A stretch of DNA of 49,428 bases from an uncultured Candidatus Poseidoniales archaeon (GCA_905181715.1 CAJIYT010000014.1:1-49428), one strand, 5' to 3'; shown: positions 34,569 through 43,316, counted from the stretch's first letter. The notes: generated by a model from the sequence alone, not told the origin. Numbers and translations are program-made.

Positions 34569-36245
34569 ATGGTCCGAGAGTTGATTCACGTCGAGCGAGT
34601 CGACCGATCATTTGGACCAGTCGATGTATTGCAAGACATCAATCTGATCGTGAACCATGGCGATAGAATCGGTATAGTCGGGCATAATGGTGCTGGAAAG
34701 ACTACTCTGCTCAACACTATTTCTGAACAATCACAAGATGTAGGTGATATCGAGTTCGCATCTGGCATCCGTATCGCATATCTATCACAAATTCGTGATA
34801 TCGAGGCTGATTCTACTATTGGAGAAGAATTGGGAAGAAAGGGTCGACAATTTCAGGAATTAGAAGAGGAAATTGTCGCTATTGAAACACAAATGATCGA
34901 GCCATCATTCTATGATGGTGATTGGCAACCGGTGATGGAGCGTTATTCGGAGTTACAAAAAACACTCGGTACTTCTGGAGGGGGGAATGTTGCTAATATC
35001 GCTAAGGCTATTCTTGAGAAACTTGGGCTAGATAAGCACCCCATGGAGATGAGGGTCGACAAACTATCTGGTGGCGAAAAAGCAAAGTTGGCTCTGGCCA
35101 GACAATTAGTAGGTCTAGCCGGAATCGACGTAATCTTCCTCGATGAGCCGACAAATCACCTCGACATTCGGACAACTGAATGGCTAGAGGATTTCCTAAG
35201 AGATTTCAAGGGCGCTCAGCTAATCGTTTCACACGACCGCTATTTCCTCGACCAGGTCTGTAACAGAATCGTCGAAATCGACAATCTTAGAGCATGGAAG
35301 TGGAAAGGAAATTACAGTCGTTTCATTACCCAGAAAACCGCTGGCGAAGCAGCTCTTGGAGAAGCGATCAAGAATCTAGAGAAGAAGATGGGTTCTACGG
35401 TTCATGCTTTGAAACAGATGAAAAAGGCAAACAAGTATGACAAGTCTATCTCAGCGAAACAGAAAATCCTCGAACGACAGCAGAAGGAACTCAAGGCATT
35501 AAGGCTGAGAGTTCCAAAGAAGCGTAAACCATTGGTCTTACAACTACAAGCAGTAGAGAAATCCAGCATGGATGTGCTAGAATTCCGTTCTGCAACTATG
35601 AAGTTTGATGGTCTAGATCGTAAGATTCTCGATAATCAGGACCTTGAGGTAAGTAAAGGAGACCGAATTGGTATAGTGGGCGGAAATGGTCAAGGAAAAA
35701 CCACTTTACTCAAATTGATTACAGGAGATCTAAAACTCACAGAGGGTAAAATCGAGGTTGCACCTGGTTGTGTCATCGGTTATTTCCATCAAGACCACGC
35801 AACTCTTGACTTCAATTTAACTCCAGTCAAACAAATCGAGGTATTAAGACCTGACTTCCAATATGGTGACATCAGAGCAGCACTTGGTAGGTTTCAATTT
35901 TCAAAGGACCAAGTCAACACCAAAATGAGTCAGTTATCCGGTGGTGAAAGAGCAAGAGTTGCATTGTTAAAATTGCTATTGGAAGATAACAATTTGCTAT
36001 TGATGGATGAGCCTACAAATCACCTGGATATGGATTCAAAAGAAACCTTGGAAGAAGCGATTGAAAGTTATGAGGGATCGCTGATAACCGTTAGTCACGA
36101 CCGCTGGTTCCTCGACCAATGCGTCAATCGTATCTGGGAATTAGAAAATGGCAAGGTCAAGGTGTATTACGGGAATTATACCGATTATATGCGAGCGAAG
36201 AAGGGCCTTCCACCGTTAGCTGAAGGCGAAATTAGCGATATTTGA
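34569..36245 (+). CDS. ABC-F family ribosome-associated ATPase
   Basis: This 558-residue protein has two ABC domains and no membrane part. Domain 1 has GHNGAGKTT, LSGGEKAKLALA and FLDEPTNHLD; domain 2 has GGNGQGKTT, LSGGERARVALL and LMDEPTNHLD. Between them is a charged helical linker (about residues 245-330), the P-site tRNA interaction motif that defines ABC-F proteins. These act on stalled or initiating ribosomes (EttA/Uup-like), some giving drug resistance. The ATG at 34569 is chosen; an upstream TTG at 34515 adds 18 unlikely residues. It ends the long plus-strand run and overlaps the convergent nnr gene by 14 bases. Confidence 0.88.
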   Translation: MVRELIHVERVDRSFGPVDVLQDINLIVNHGDRIGIVGHNGAGKTTLLNTISEQSQDVGDIEFASGIRIAYLSQIRDIEADSTIGEELGRKGRQFQELEEEIVAIETQMIEPSFYDGDWQPVMERYSELQKTLGTSGGGNVANIAKAILEKLGLDKHPMEMRVDKLSGGEKAKLALARQLVGLAGIDVIFLDEPTNHLDIRTTEWLEDFLRDFKGAQLIVSHDRYFLDQVCNRIVEIDNLRAWKWKGNYSRFITQKTAGEAALGEAIKNLEKKMGSTVHALKQMKKANKYDKSISAKQKILERQQKELKALRLRVPKKRKPLVLQLQAVEKSSMDVLEFRSATMKFDGLDRKILDNQDLEVSKGDRIGIVGGNGQGKTTLLKLITGDLKLTEGKIEVAPGCVIGYFHQDHATLDFNLTPVKQIEVLRPDFQYGDIRAALGRFQFSKDQVNTKMSQLSGGERARVALLKLLLEDNNLLLMDEPTNHLDMDSKETLEEAIESYEGSLITVSHDRWFLDQCVNRIWELENGKVKVYYGNYTDYMRAKKGLPPLAEGEISDI

Positions 36246-37632
36246 GAACGCGTGAAAGGAATGGAGGCACATCCTCCGCTACTAATCCCGGTCCTATTTC
36301 CTCACCAGCCAAATCACCGGCCTGACGTAGTAGCCATGACCCTAATCTCGCTGAACCCCATGGTGAAACTCCAAGAGCGAGCAAACCAGCAATCGTTCCA
36401 GCCAATATATCGCCTGTGCCACCCATGGCCATACGCGGATTACCACCGCTTACTACGCCACCGCGCCCACCAGAAGCGATTATCATGTCCTCTGGCCCTG
36501 TTACTATTACCACTCTATCCTCGCCATGTCCTTCGACTAGTTCTGGAATAGCAGAGATGTCGTCAACCCAATTTTCCAATTCCTTTTGGTGCGGAGTTAC
36601 AACTCCTTTCACCCCTTTGGGCCAGCCATTCAAGGCGGCGATTGCATCGGCATCTATCACCATTGCAATATCGGAACAAGATTCGATAACCAAACGCACA
36701 GCTGCTAAAGTCGCTTCATCTTTGCCAAGACCACAGCCGATTACCAATGCCTGAACACCACGCCCTGATTGGCAACGTTCGATGATTGTTGCAGCATCAG
36801 TGAATATCTCTTCGTCATTAATTGTCTCTGGAATCAGTCCAGCAGGCCATTTGACCCGCATACTTGCTTGTTTGGGCATGGCGACATGAACCAAATCTAC
36901 GCCCATTCTCTGCGCTGCCATACCTGCAAGAATAGGAGCACCGTGGTATGGACCTCCACCAATTACCAAAACACGACCGCGATCACCTTTGACAGCATCA
37001 TCAATCAATACTGGATATCGTAACATGTCACCAGGTCCGGGATCTAAGGCTTGATCAGGAATCTCAAGGTTAGCGATGAATAAGTCACCAACCTCTGGCA
37101 ATAACCGCCCATCATTATCGACCATAGTTGACTTGGGAGCGATGAAAGTCACAGTTCGAAAAGCATTGAATGCTAGACCAGAAGAACAACCGGTTGGAAT
37201 ATCACAAGCCAAAACTTGTGGCCTGCCTGGTATCGCTTCCATCAAACGAAGTATCTCGCCCCGCGGTTGCCCTATCGCTCCAGCGCCGAGCAGACAATCA
37301 ACAATGGCTTTGGGTTCCTCTTCTGGGATTTCTTCGATCGATAAGATGGTTTTACTACATTCATCACGTGCTCGTTGTGATAATTCAGTTTTTTGCTGTG
37401 CATGCGAAGCGATTACAACACAATCGTCAATCATCTCGGCAAGACGAAATCCATCACCACCATTATTCCCCGGTCCACAGAGTATCCAAATCGGCCGAGG
37501 TGACCCTTTTAGAGCATTAAGTAATTCTTCGGCCGCACTTATCATCAACTGATCCATGTCTACCCCAAGCGCTTCTGCATTGGCGTCGATGATAGCAACC
37601 TCCTCCGGCTTGAGTACCCAGCGCGGTCGCAT
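36232..37632 (-). CDS. nnr: Bifunctional NAD(P)H-hydrate epimerase/dehydratase
   Basis: This 466-residue protein has an N-terminal YjeF_N epimerase (about 1-200), with CGPGNNGGDGFRLA and DCLLGAGAIGQPRG. A C-terminal ADP/ATP-dependent dehydratase (about 215-466) has VIGGGPYHGAPILAG, GVVTPHQKELENW and GGTGDILAGTIAG. The enzyme repairs hydrated NADH and NADPH. The frame extends to 37707, but the ATG at 37632 gives a standard N-terminus and leaves 68 bases to the divergent icmF start. The 3' end overlaps the ABC-F gene by 14 bases in convergent orientation. Confidence 0.9.
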   Translation of the reverse strand: MRPRWVLKPEEVAIIDANAEALGVDMDQLMISAAEELLNALKGSPRPIWILCGPGNNGGDGFRLAEMIDDCVVIASHAQQKTELSQRARDECSKTILSIEEIPEEEPKAIVDCLLGAGAIGQPRGEILRLMEAIPGRPQVLACDIPTGCSSGLAFNAFRTVTFIAPKSTMVDNDGRLLPEVGDLFIANLEIPDQALDPGPGDMLRYPVLIDDAVKGDRGRVLVIGGGPYHGAPILAGMAAQRMGVDLVHVAMPKQASMRVKWPAGLIPETINDEEIFTDAATIIERCQSGRGVQALVIGCGLGKDEATLAAVRLVIESCSDIAMVIDADAIAALNGWPKGVKGVVTPHQKELENWVDDISAIPELVEGHGEDRVVIVTGPEDMIIASGGRGGVVSGGNPRMAMGGTGDILAGTIAGLLALGVSPWGSARLGSWLLRQAGDLAGEEIGPGLVAEDVPPFLSRVLKYR

Positions 37633-37700
37633 GAGTTGCGACAGTTCGGCTAGGCTCAATAACAAACCCGTATAGCGATGCAATGATGAAGAGTTGAGGG

Positions 37701-40700
37701 ATGGCATCGCACATGTCGGATGATGAACCGGTGTTCACTACTAGTACCGGACCGGTACGAGTAATCACTGCGGCATCGCTATTCGATGGCCATGACGCAG
37801 CGATAAACGTCATGCGACGCTTGATTCAGAGTGCTGGTGCTGAAGTTATCCATCTCGGTCATGATCGCTCTGCCAAGGATGTAGTGGACTGTGCAATCCA
37901 AGAAGATGCTCACGCATTAGCATTAACTTCCTATCAGGGAGGCCACGTCGAATATCTGACTTACATCCGTCAATTGCTCGATGAAGGTGGCTGTTCGCAC
38001 ATTCGTATTTTCGCTGGAGGCGGCGGCACTATCACACCACCTGAGATTAAGGAATTACACAACTCTGGAATCTCTAAAATCTACTCTCCAGATGATGGCA
38101 GAACCATGGGATTGATGGGTATGATACACCATCTTATGGCTAGTGCAAGTGAAGTAGACCTCAACTCGGAACAGAGACTCTCTAGCCTCAACCGTCAGAT
38201 TACCACTGAAGATATGGCAGAAATAGGCTTGCTGCTAACCCTTTCCGAATGGGCTGATAAAGAGACGTTCGATACGGTTCTCAATACCTGTCGCTCCAGT
38301 GAAGAAAAGGTCCCAGTCATCGGTTTTACTGGCACTGGAGGTGCTGGGAAATCAAGCTTACTCGATGAACTGATGCTTCGAATACTAAGAGATAATCCCG
38401 ATAAAAAAATCTGTTTACTCTGTGTAGACCCAACTCGTAAACGCACAGGTGGTGCATTGCTAGGAGACAGAATCCGCATGAATTCATTGGCAGATAATAA
38501 CCTCTTCATGCGCAGTATTGCCAGTCGTGGCTCGGGAAGTGAAATTTCTGCTAATCTCGATAGAGCTATCGAAGTCGCCAAGGCTGTCGGCTTTGACCTA
38601 ATCTTCTGTGAAACCAGCGGCATCGGTCAAGGCAGTGATGCAATAACCAAAATCGCTGACCATTCACTCTACATCATGACCGCTGAATTTGGCGCTCATA
38701 GCCAATTAGAAAAAATCGAGATGCTCGATGTTGCTGATTTGATAGTCTTGAATAAATTTGAAAAGAGGGGTAGTGAAGATGCTTTGCGTGCAATACGTAA
38801 GCAGGTTAAGCGCAATCGCAATCTATTCCATGTAGCAGATGAAGAATTACCGGTGGTAGCAACAATCGCTAGCCAATTCGCCGACCCCGGTGTCGATTTC
38901 CTCTGGCAAAAGTTGGCAGATGAGATTGGATTCAATGCATCAGAACCATTTGGTCAAGTCGGTGTACGCAAGGGTGTAATCCCTCCCGAGCGAGTGCATT
39001 ATCTGGCGGAGATCGCATCTTGTATCCGGGCATATCACACAAATCATGAGGATGTCGCCCAAAAACTGCGACGAATTCAGCATCTAGAAACTTCAGCATC
39101 TCTAGTACCGGAATCTAAAGAAATACTCTACCCCTTAAGAGATGAATTAATGGATGAGGTGGGTGAACAAGCGGATTCATTAGATGAATATCGTGAACTT
39201 GCTAAAGCGTATAATTCAGGGGAATACACTTACTTTGTCAGAGGCAAATCCTTCTCGGTTAGCACCAAATCGGAAAGCCTCTCCCATCAGATGATCCCGA
39301 AGGTAGCACTACCGCATATCGAAGATGATGGCCAATTATTTTCATGGTTAGCCAAGGAGAACGTCCCTGGCAAATTTCCATTCACTGCCGGAGTATTTCC
39401 TTTCAAGCGCAGTGACGAACTTAGTGCACGCATGTTTGCTGGTGAAGGCCCAAGCGAGCGCACTAATCGTAGATTCCATCTGTTGTCAAAGGGTCAGGAT
39501 TACGTGAGACTCTCGACAGCATTTGACAGCGTCACCCTCTATGGTAGAGATCCGGCGCCACGTCCTGACATCTGGGGTAAGGTTGGTAATTCGGGAGTTT
39601 CTATCGCTACACTTGATGATGCTAAGAGACTTTATTCCGGCTTCGACCTCTGTGACAAAAATACTAGTGTATCGATGACCATCAATGGTCCAGCACCGAT
39701 TATACTCGCTTTCTTCCTCAATGCTGCTATCGACCAACAGGTTGAGAATCATCTAAATCAAGATAATCATGAGACACAGAATTACATCGGGGAATTACCC
39801 GAAGGTCACAATGGCTTCGGACTTGCCACCATAGGTAAGTGTGGCGAGAATTTGGTAGATAGTGCGACTTATCATCAAATCAAAAAGCGTACCTTGCAAA
39901 CGGTAAGAGGTACTGTTCAAGCTGATATTCTCAAGGAAGATCAGGCCCAAAACACCTGTATCTTCTCTACGGAGTTCGCTCTGAAACTAATGGGAGATGT
40001 ACAACAATACTACATCGATAATGGGGTACGCAATCACTACTCGGTCTCTATTTCAGGCTATCACATCGCCGAGGCAGGAGCAAATCCAATCACCCAATTG
40101 GCACTTACTCTGGCCAATGGATTCACCTATGTTGAATATTATCGTAGCAGGGGTATGGATATTGATGCTTTTGCCCCAAACCTATCCTTCTTCTTCTCCA
40201 ATGGCCTTGACGCCGAATATACCGTCATTGGCCGCGTTGCACGCCGTATTTGGGCAGTTGCAATGCGCGACCTTTACGGTGCAGGGGAGCGCTCGCAGAA
40301 ACTGAAATACCATATCCAAACCAGTGGCAGAAGTCTGCACGCACAAGAGATCGACTTCAATGATATCAGAACCACCCTTCAAGCATTACTGGCAATACAA
40401 GACAACGCCAATTCACTCCATACCAATGCTTACGATGAAGCAATCACTACGCCGACTGAAGAATCGGTCAGGAGAGCCCTGGCAATCCAATTGATAGTCA
40501 ATCAAGAAAGCGGCTGGACCAAGACTGAGAATCCACTACAGGGAGCATTCATTGTCGATGAACTGACCGACATGGTAGAGGCTGCAGTGCTTGAGGAATT
40601 CGAAGCCATCTCTAGAAGAGGTGGAGTTCTAGGTGCAATGGAGACCATGTATCAGCGTGGCAAGATTCAGGATGAGTCGATGTACTACGAGCACCTAAAA

Positions 40701-41024
40701 CACGATGGAACCCTACCGATTATTGGGGTTAATACCTTCCAGAATCCAAATGCAAAGGCCTTCGATGAGTCGACAGCTGACGACTTCGAGATGGAATTGG
40801 CTCGAGCCACGCCTGAAGAGAAACAGGCTTGTCTAGATCGCACCAACGCTCTGCAGGAGAAAGATGTCGAAGAGACTAATATCGCCCTAGAGAATTTACA
40901 GAAGATCGCTAGAGAAGATGGAAATGTGTTTGCAGAATTGATGGAGACCGTCAAAGTAGCTACCCTTGGCCAAATAACCGAGGCCCTATTCCAAGTCGGT
41001 GGCCAATATCGCCGCAATATGTAA
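37701..41024 (+). CDS. icmF: Fused isobutyryl-CoA mutase-type enzyme (B12 domain, G-protein chaperone, mutase)
   Basis: This 1107-residue protein has the IcmF order. A B12-binding domain (about 18-145) has the LFDGHDAAIN lower-ligand His and GGGGTITPPE. A MeaB/ArgK-type GTPase (about 200-420) has P-loop GTGGAGKSS near residue 210, CETSGIGQGSD and base-recognition NKFEK. The mutase barrel (about 550-1100) has FAGEGPSERTNRRFH and GPAPIILAFFLNAAIDQQ. IcmF interconverts isobutyryl- and n-butyryl-CoA, and some members act on pivalyl- or isovaleryl-CoA, while the G domain protects the cobalamin. The true substrate cannot be read here. Two ATGs (37701, 37713) could start it. Confidence 0.9.
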   Translation: MASHMSDDEPVFTTSTGPVRVITAASLFDGHDAAINVMRRLIQSAGAEVIHLGHDRSAKDVVDCAIQEDAHALALTSYQGGHVEYLTYIRQLLDEGGCSHIRIFAGGGGTITPPEIKELHNSGISKIYSPDDGRTMGLMGMIHHLMASASEVDLNSEQRLSSLNRQITTEDMAEIGLLLTLSEWADKETFDTVLNTCRSSEEKVPVIGFTGTGGAGKSSLLDELMLRILRDNPDKKICLLCVDPTRKRTGGALLGDRIRMNSLADNNLFMRSIASRGSGSEISANLDRAIEVAKAVGFDLIFCETSGIGQGSDAITKIADHSLYIMTAEFGAHSQLEKIEMLDVADLIVLNKFEKRGSEDALRAIRKQVKRNRNLFHVADEELPVVATIASQFADPGVDFLWQKLADEIGFNASEPFGQVGVRKGVIPPERVHYLAEIASCIRAYHTNHEDVAQKLRRIQHLETSASLVPESKEILYPLRDELMDEVGEQADSLDEYRELAKAYNSGEYTYFVRGKSFSVSTKSESLSHQMIPKVALPHIEDDGQLFSWLAKENVPGKFPFTAGVFPFKRSDELSARMFAGEGPSERTNRRFHLLSKGQDYVRLSTAFDSVTLYGRDPAPRPDIWGKVGNSGVSIATLDDAKRLYSGFDLCDKNTSVSMTINGPAPIILAFFLNAAIDQQVENHLNQDNHETQNYIGELPEGHNGFGLATIGKCGENLVDSATYHQIKKRTLQTVRGTVQADILKEDQAQNTCIFSTEFALKLMGDVQQYYIDNGVRNHYSVSISGYHIAEAGANPITQLALTLANGFTYVEYYRSRGMDIDAFAPNLSFFFSNGLDAEYTVIGRVARRIWAVAMRDLYGAGERSQKLKYHIQTSGRSLHAQEIDFNDIRTTLQALLAIQDNANSLHTNAYDEAITTPTEESVRRALAIQLIVNQESGWTKTENPLQGAFIVDELTDMVEAAVLEEFEAISRRGGVLGAMETMYQRGKIQDESMYYEHLKHDGTLPIIGVNTFQNPNAKAFDESTADDFEMELARATPEEKQACLDRTNALQEKDVEETNIALENLQKIAREDGNVFAELMETVKVATLGQITEALFQVGGQYRRNM

Positions 41025-41034
41025 TCAAAACTAG

Positions 41035-41058
41035 TTTTTCATCATTAGAAATAATGAT
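41035..41058 (+). terminator. T-tract and hairpin after icmF
   Basis: TTTTT at 41035-41039 begins 11 bases after the icmF stop. A perfect stem ATCATTA-GAAA-TAATGAT (41041-41058) follows. Archaeal termination mostly relies on T-runs, so this is a reasonable end for the icmF transcript. Confidence 0.5.
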
Positions 41059-41132
41059 CTGCCATAAAGAGAATAATATTATGTCCAATAATGTGTTCAA
41101 ATCATGGCATCGAATAATAAAATGACCACGAG

Positions 41133-41227
41133 ATTGGGTCTACGTTACCACCTATCGGGGTAATTGGGTCTACGTTACCACCAATAATGATGATTGGGTC
41201 TACGTTATCACCAATGATGATGATTGG
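41133..41227. repeat. Three 30-bp tandem repeats with a 20-bp conserved core
   Basis: The core ATTGGGTCTACGTTACCACC starts at 41133 and 41163, and again at 41193 with one change (ATCACC). Each is followed by a 10-base spacer (TATCGGGGTA, AATAATGATG, AATGATGATG), so the period is exactly 30. A fourth start, ATTGG, is at 41223 and then decays. Copies 2 and 3 with their first spacer bases carry ATTGG and CCAAT at opposite ends, an inverted-repeat character. The position between two gene ends argues against promoter operators. Confidence 0.85.
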
Positions 41228-41282
41228 TTTTCAAGATTTCACCTTTCGATCGATGTTTCCATCAATAATTCAACTCGGTGTA

Positions 41283-41317
41283 ATCAGTGCTTTATTTAGA
41301 ATAAAGTTAACACTGAT
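41283..41317 (-). terminator. Strong compound hairpin after the cold-shock gene
   Basis: An inner perfect stem CTTTATT-TAG-AATAAAG (41290-41306) is extended by ATCAGTG (41283-41289) pairing with CACTGAT (41311-41317), with TTAA bulged on one side. This gives 14 base pairs in all. It lies 44 bases beyond the csp stop on the minus strand, where a transcript-ending or 3'-stabilising structure would be expected. Confidence 0.5.
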
Positions 41318-41360
41318 GCTATGGTTAAATGAATACAAGCTATTGCTTGGTGTGGAGAAC

Positions 41361-41552
41361 TCACTCGACTTTGACGACATTGATGGCATTTGCCCCTCTG
41401 TCGCCCTCGCCGATTTCGAAGGTGACTTTGTCGCCTTCATCTAGTTCTTCACTGATTTGAGTAATGTGGACGAAGAGATCCTCTCCACCTTCTTGCTCAA
41501 TAAATCCGTAACCTTTCACTCTGTTAAACCACTTAACTGTACCTGTGGGCAT
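41361..41552 (-). CDS. Cold-shock domain protein
   Basis: This 63-residue single cold-shock domain begins [17 protein letters not shown] and has the RNA-binding motifs KGYGFI (RNP1) and DLFVHI (RNP2). CspA-type proteins bind single-stranded RNA or DNA and act as RNA chaperones. The ATG at 41552 gives the family N-terminus; an in-frame ATG at 41570 adds MYAPPA. A TATA-like element about 65 bases upstream could drive it. CspA-type genes are common in bacteria and patchy in archaea. Confidence 0.9.
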   Translation of the reverse strand: MPTGTVKWFNRVKGYGFIEQEGGEDLFVHITQISEELDEGDKVTFEIGEGDRGANAINVVKVE

Positions 41553-41613
41553 AGCCGGCGGTGCATACATTAGTACTTCATGTTACCGTGTGGATTATCA
41601 GCCTAAGACCTGC

Positions 41614-41622
41614 TTGTATATC
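41614..41622 (-). promoter_or_regulatory. Possible TATA element for the cold-shock gene
   Basis: On the minus strand GGGATATACAAG reads as a BRE/TATA-like element. A start site about 25 bases on (near 41592) would give a leader of about 40 bases to the ATG at 41552. Confidence 0.3.
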
Positions 41623-41691
41623 CCTTGTAATGAGGCAGATGTGATTCAGGATACTACACCTTTAACTAGGTCTGATGGCAAAAAGATAGCG

Positions 41692-41850
41692 ATGACAAAA
41701 AAAGAAGAAGTGCTCACATCAGGCGAGGTACTGCTTTATGCAGCAGCAGTAGTCTGGTCACAACGTAGAATGCAACTGCACCTCAATCGTGCTAGCGCTG
41801 AAACATCGGAGCGTTTGAACTCGAAAGGTTTGGCCGTGAAATCATTCTGA
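41692..41850 (+). CDS. Small hypothetical protein
   Basis: The ATG at 41692 gives 52 residues: a charged start (MTKKEEVL), a short hydrophobic helix (EVLLYAAAVVWSQ) and a basic amphipathic end (RRMQLHLNRASAETSERL). The frame continues upstream to 41545, but that part is low-complexity and overlaps the cold-shock gene. No family is recognised. It lies 39 bases before the LysE-type exporter on the same strand. It may be a real small protein or chance; composition is mildly in favour. Confidence 0.4.
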   Translation: MTKKEEVLTSGEVLLYAAAVVWSQRRMQLHLNRASAETSERLNSKGLAVKSF

Positions 41851-41889
41851 TAGCGACAGCATCATTTCCTCGGCTCTTTACGGCCTGAC

Positions 41890-42507
41890 ATGGACATTGC
41901 TTGGCCGGCGATTATCGCCGCCTCGATATTATTCACCCTCGGTGCTACATCACCTGGCCCTTCACTAATTGTTGTAATCCGTAATACTCTGCTCGGAGGA
42001 CGCATGCGTGGTATTGCATGCGCTATCGGTCATGGATTGGGTTTCGGGATTTATTGTGCCGTAGCCGTATTCGGCTTGGTATTGATGATTGAAAGTATGC
42101 CAACCCTATTCGTAATAATGCAATTTAGTGCAGCAATGCTTTTGATATGGATGGCTAATTCCTTATTTCGAGCTCAGCCTGAAATGGAAACTTCTGAAAA
42201 TGTTAAACTGAAAGGGTTTTCTGAGGGATTCTTAATCGTATTCCTCAACCCCAAAATCGCTATTTTCCTCCTCGCAGTACTCTCTTCATTGCTTGAGCAA
42301 GGGATGAACCTAGAAACAAAAATCTCCTTGGGATTATTGGGGCTAATCATAGATATGAGTTGGTACCTCATCATCGCCATTGCGCTTTCAAGCGATATGA
42401 TGATCGAGCGTATGCAAGCACAGCGACAAAATCTGAATCGAATCACTGGAACAGTGATGCTGTTGATGGCTGGATGGGTATTCCTACGCCTGAGCGGACT
42501 CTTCTAA
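41890..42507 (+). CDS. LysE/RhtB family amino-acid exporter
   Basis: This 205-residue protein has about six membrane segments. The N-terminal pattern LGATSPGPSLIVVIRNTLLGGRMRG and the following AIGHGLGFGIYCAVAVFG are the RhtB/LysE signature. The middle FLIVFLNPKIAIFLLAVL is also typical. These transporters export amino acids or similar solutes; the substrate is not predictable. The stop overlaps the convergent mutM stop by 4 bases (CTAA). Confidence 0.88.
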   Translation: MDIAWPAIIAASILFTLGATSPGPSLIVVIRNTLLGGRMRGIACAIGHGLGFGIYCAVAVFGLVLMIESMPTLFVIMQFSAAMLLIWMANSLFRAQPEMETSENVKLKGFSEGFLIVFLNPKIAIFLLAVLSSLLEQGMNLETKISLGLLGLIIDMSWYLIIAIALSSDMMIERMQAQRQNLNRITGTVMLLMAGWVFLRLSGLF

Positions 42508-43307
42508 TCCTGGCAAGAAGAGCACCAGAAGGTCGATCTGCCACTCTGCATGAATCTCTCAACAGTTCCTCCGCAAGGGCATTTCTGTCCTTCCTTGTCA
42601 TAAACTCTGAATTGATGAGTGAAATAACCCAAACTTCCGTCTACTGCTTTGAAATCCTTTAGAGTGGAACCTCCTGCTGCAATTGCCTCTAGTAGGACCT
42701 TTCTCGATTCAGAAACCAGTAACCGGCATTCTTCCTCACTGATGTCACCACCTTTTCTAGTGGGAGAAATCTGTACTCTGTTAAGAACCTCACAAGCATA
42801 GATATTGCCGATTCCGACAACGGTACGTTGATCGAGCAATAGGGTCTTGATTGGGCTTTTCCTCCCTCCTATTCGATCTGCTAATTCCACTCCGCTCCAA
42901 TCTTCAAGCGGTTCCGGCCCAAGGTGATCAAGTAATTTGTGCGAGGCACCAACCATGATATCCATTACTCCAAATCGACGTGGGTCGTTGTAAACCGATA
43001 CTGAGCCATCTTCGAATCTAATCATCACGTGATCGTGTTTACCATCGTACTCACTTGCATCATAAGTCCAACGTCCAGTCATCCCTAGATGGTTGAGCCA
43101 GATACTTCCATTGTCTAAGTCGACGAGTAAATACTTGGCTCTTCGGCGAATCGCTACTATTTTCCGGCCCTGTAAGCGTTCTATCATATCCTCAGGGAAG
43201 GGGAAACGCAGTGTTTTTCTACGCAATTCTACTTCAACGATTTTATGACCCACCCAGGCCATCTCCAGCCCGGTTCGAACCGTTTCAACCTCAGGTAGTT
43301 CGGGCAT
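42504..43307 (-). CDS. mutM: Formamidopyrimidine-DNA glycosylase (Fpg/MutM)
   Basis: This 267-residue protein starts MPELPEVETVR; after Met removal Pro is the catalytic N-terminus and Glu the general acid. RRAKYLLVDL holds the conserved Lys, LNHLGMTGRW the strand after it, and DQRTVVGIGNIYACE the helix-two-turn-helix. The C-terminal zinc finger ends GRSTFWCSSCQ. It removes 8-oxoguanine and formamidopyrimidines and nicks the DNA. The first zinc pair is spaced CxC (KCPCGG) where the family has CxxC. Most archaea use Ogg or AGOG instead, so bacterial origin is likely. It ends against the LysE gene and follows the SCO1 gene by 9 bases. Confidence 0.93.
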   Translation of the reverse strand: MPELPEVETVRTGLEMAWVGHKIVEVELRRKTLRFPFPEDMIERLQGRKIVAIRRRAKYLLVDLDNGSIWLNHLGMTGRWTYDASEYDGKHDHVMIRFEDGSVSVYNDPRRFGVMDIMVGASHKLLDHLGPEPLEDWSGVELADRIGGRKSPIKTLLLDQRTVVGIGNIYACEVLNRVQISPTRKGGDISEEECRLLVSESRKVLLEAIAAGGSTLKDFKAVDGSLGYFTHQFRVYDKEGQKCPCGGTVERFMQSGRSTFWCSSCQD

Positions 43308-43316
43308 TTTTACACC

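Larger units (their letters stand above)
41025..41360. other. 336-base non-coding spacer between convergent icmF and csp genes
   Basis: This is the only spacer over 300 bases. From left to right it holds a T-tract and a perfect hairpin after icmF, an AT-rich stretch, three 30-bp tandem repeats, and a strong compound hairpin after the cold-shock gene. A plus-strand frame at 41187-41444 runs antisense through the csp gene and has no protein-like features, so I regard the spacer as non-coding. Confidence 0.7.

Noticed and set aside
41133..41227. Repeat-spacer pattern resembling a CRISPR array
   Set aside because: The cores are 20 bases but the spacers are only 10 and two are nearly the same, far below CRISPR spacer size. 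No cas gene is nearby.
41187..41444. 85-codon plus-strand frame across the icmF-csp spacer
   Set aside because: It begins inside the tandem repeats and runs antisense through the cold-shock gene. It has no recognisable domain and the csp gene is clear.
41545..41691. Upstream extension of the small ORF before the LysE gene
   Set aside because: It overlaps the cold-shock gene start and likely promoter and lacks protein-like sequence, so only the part from 41692 is kept.
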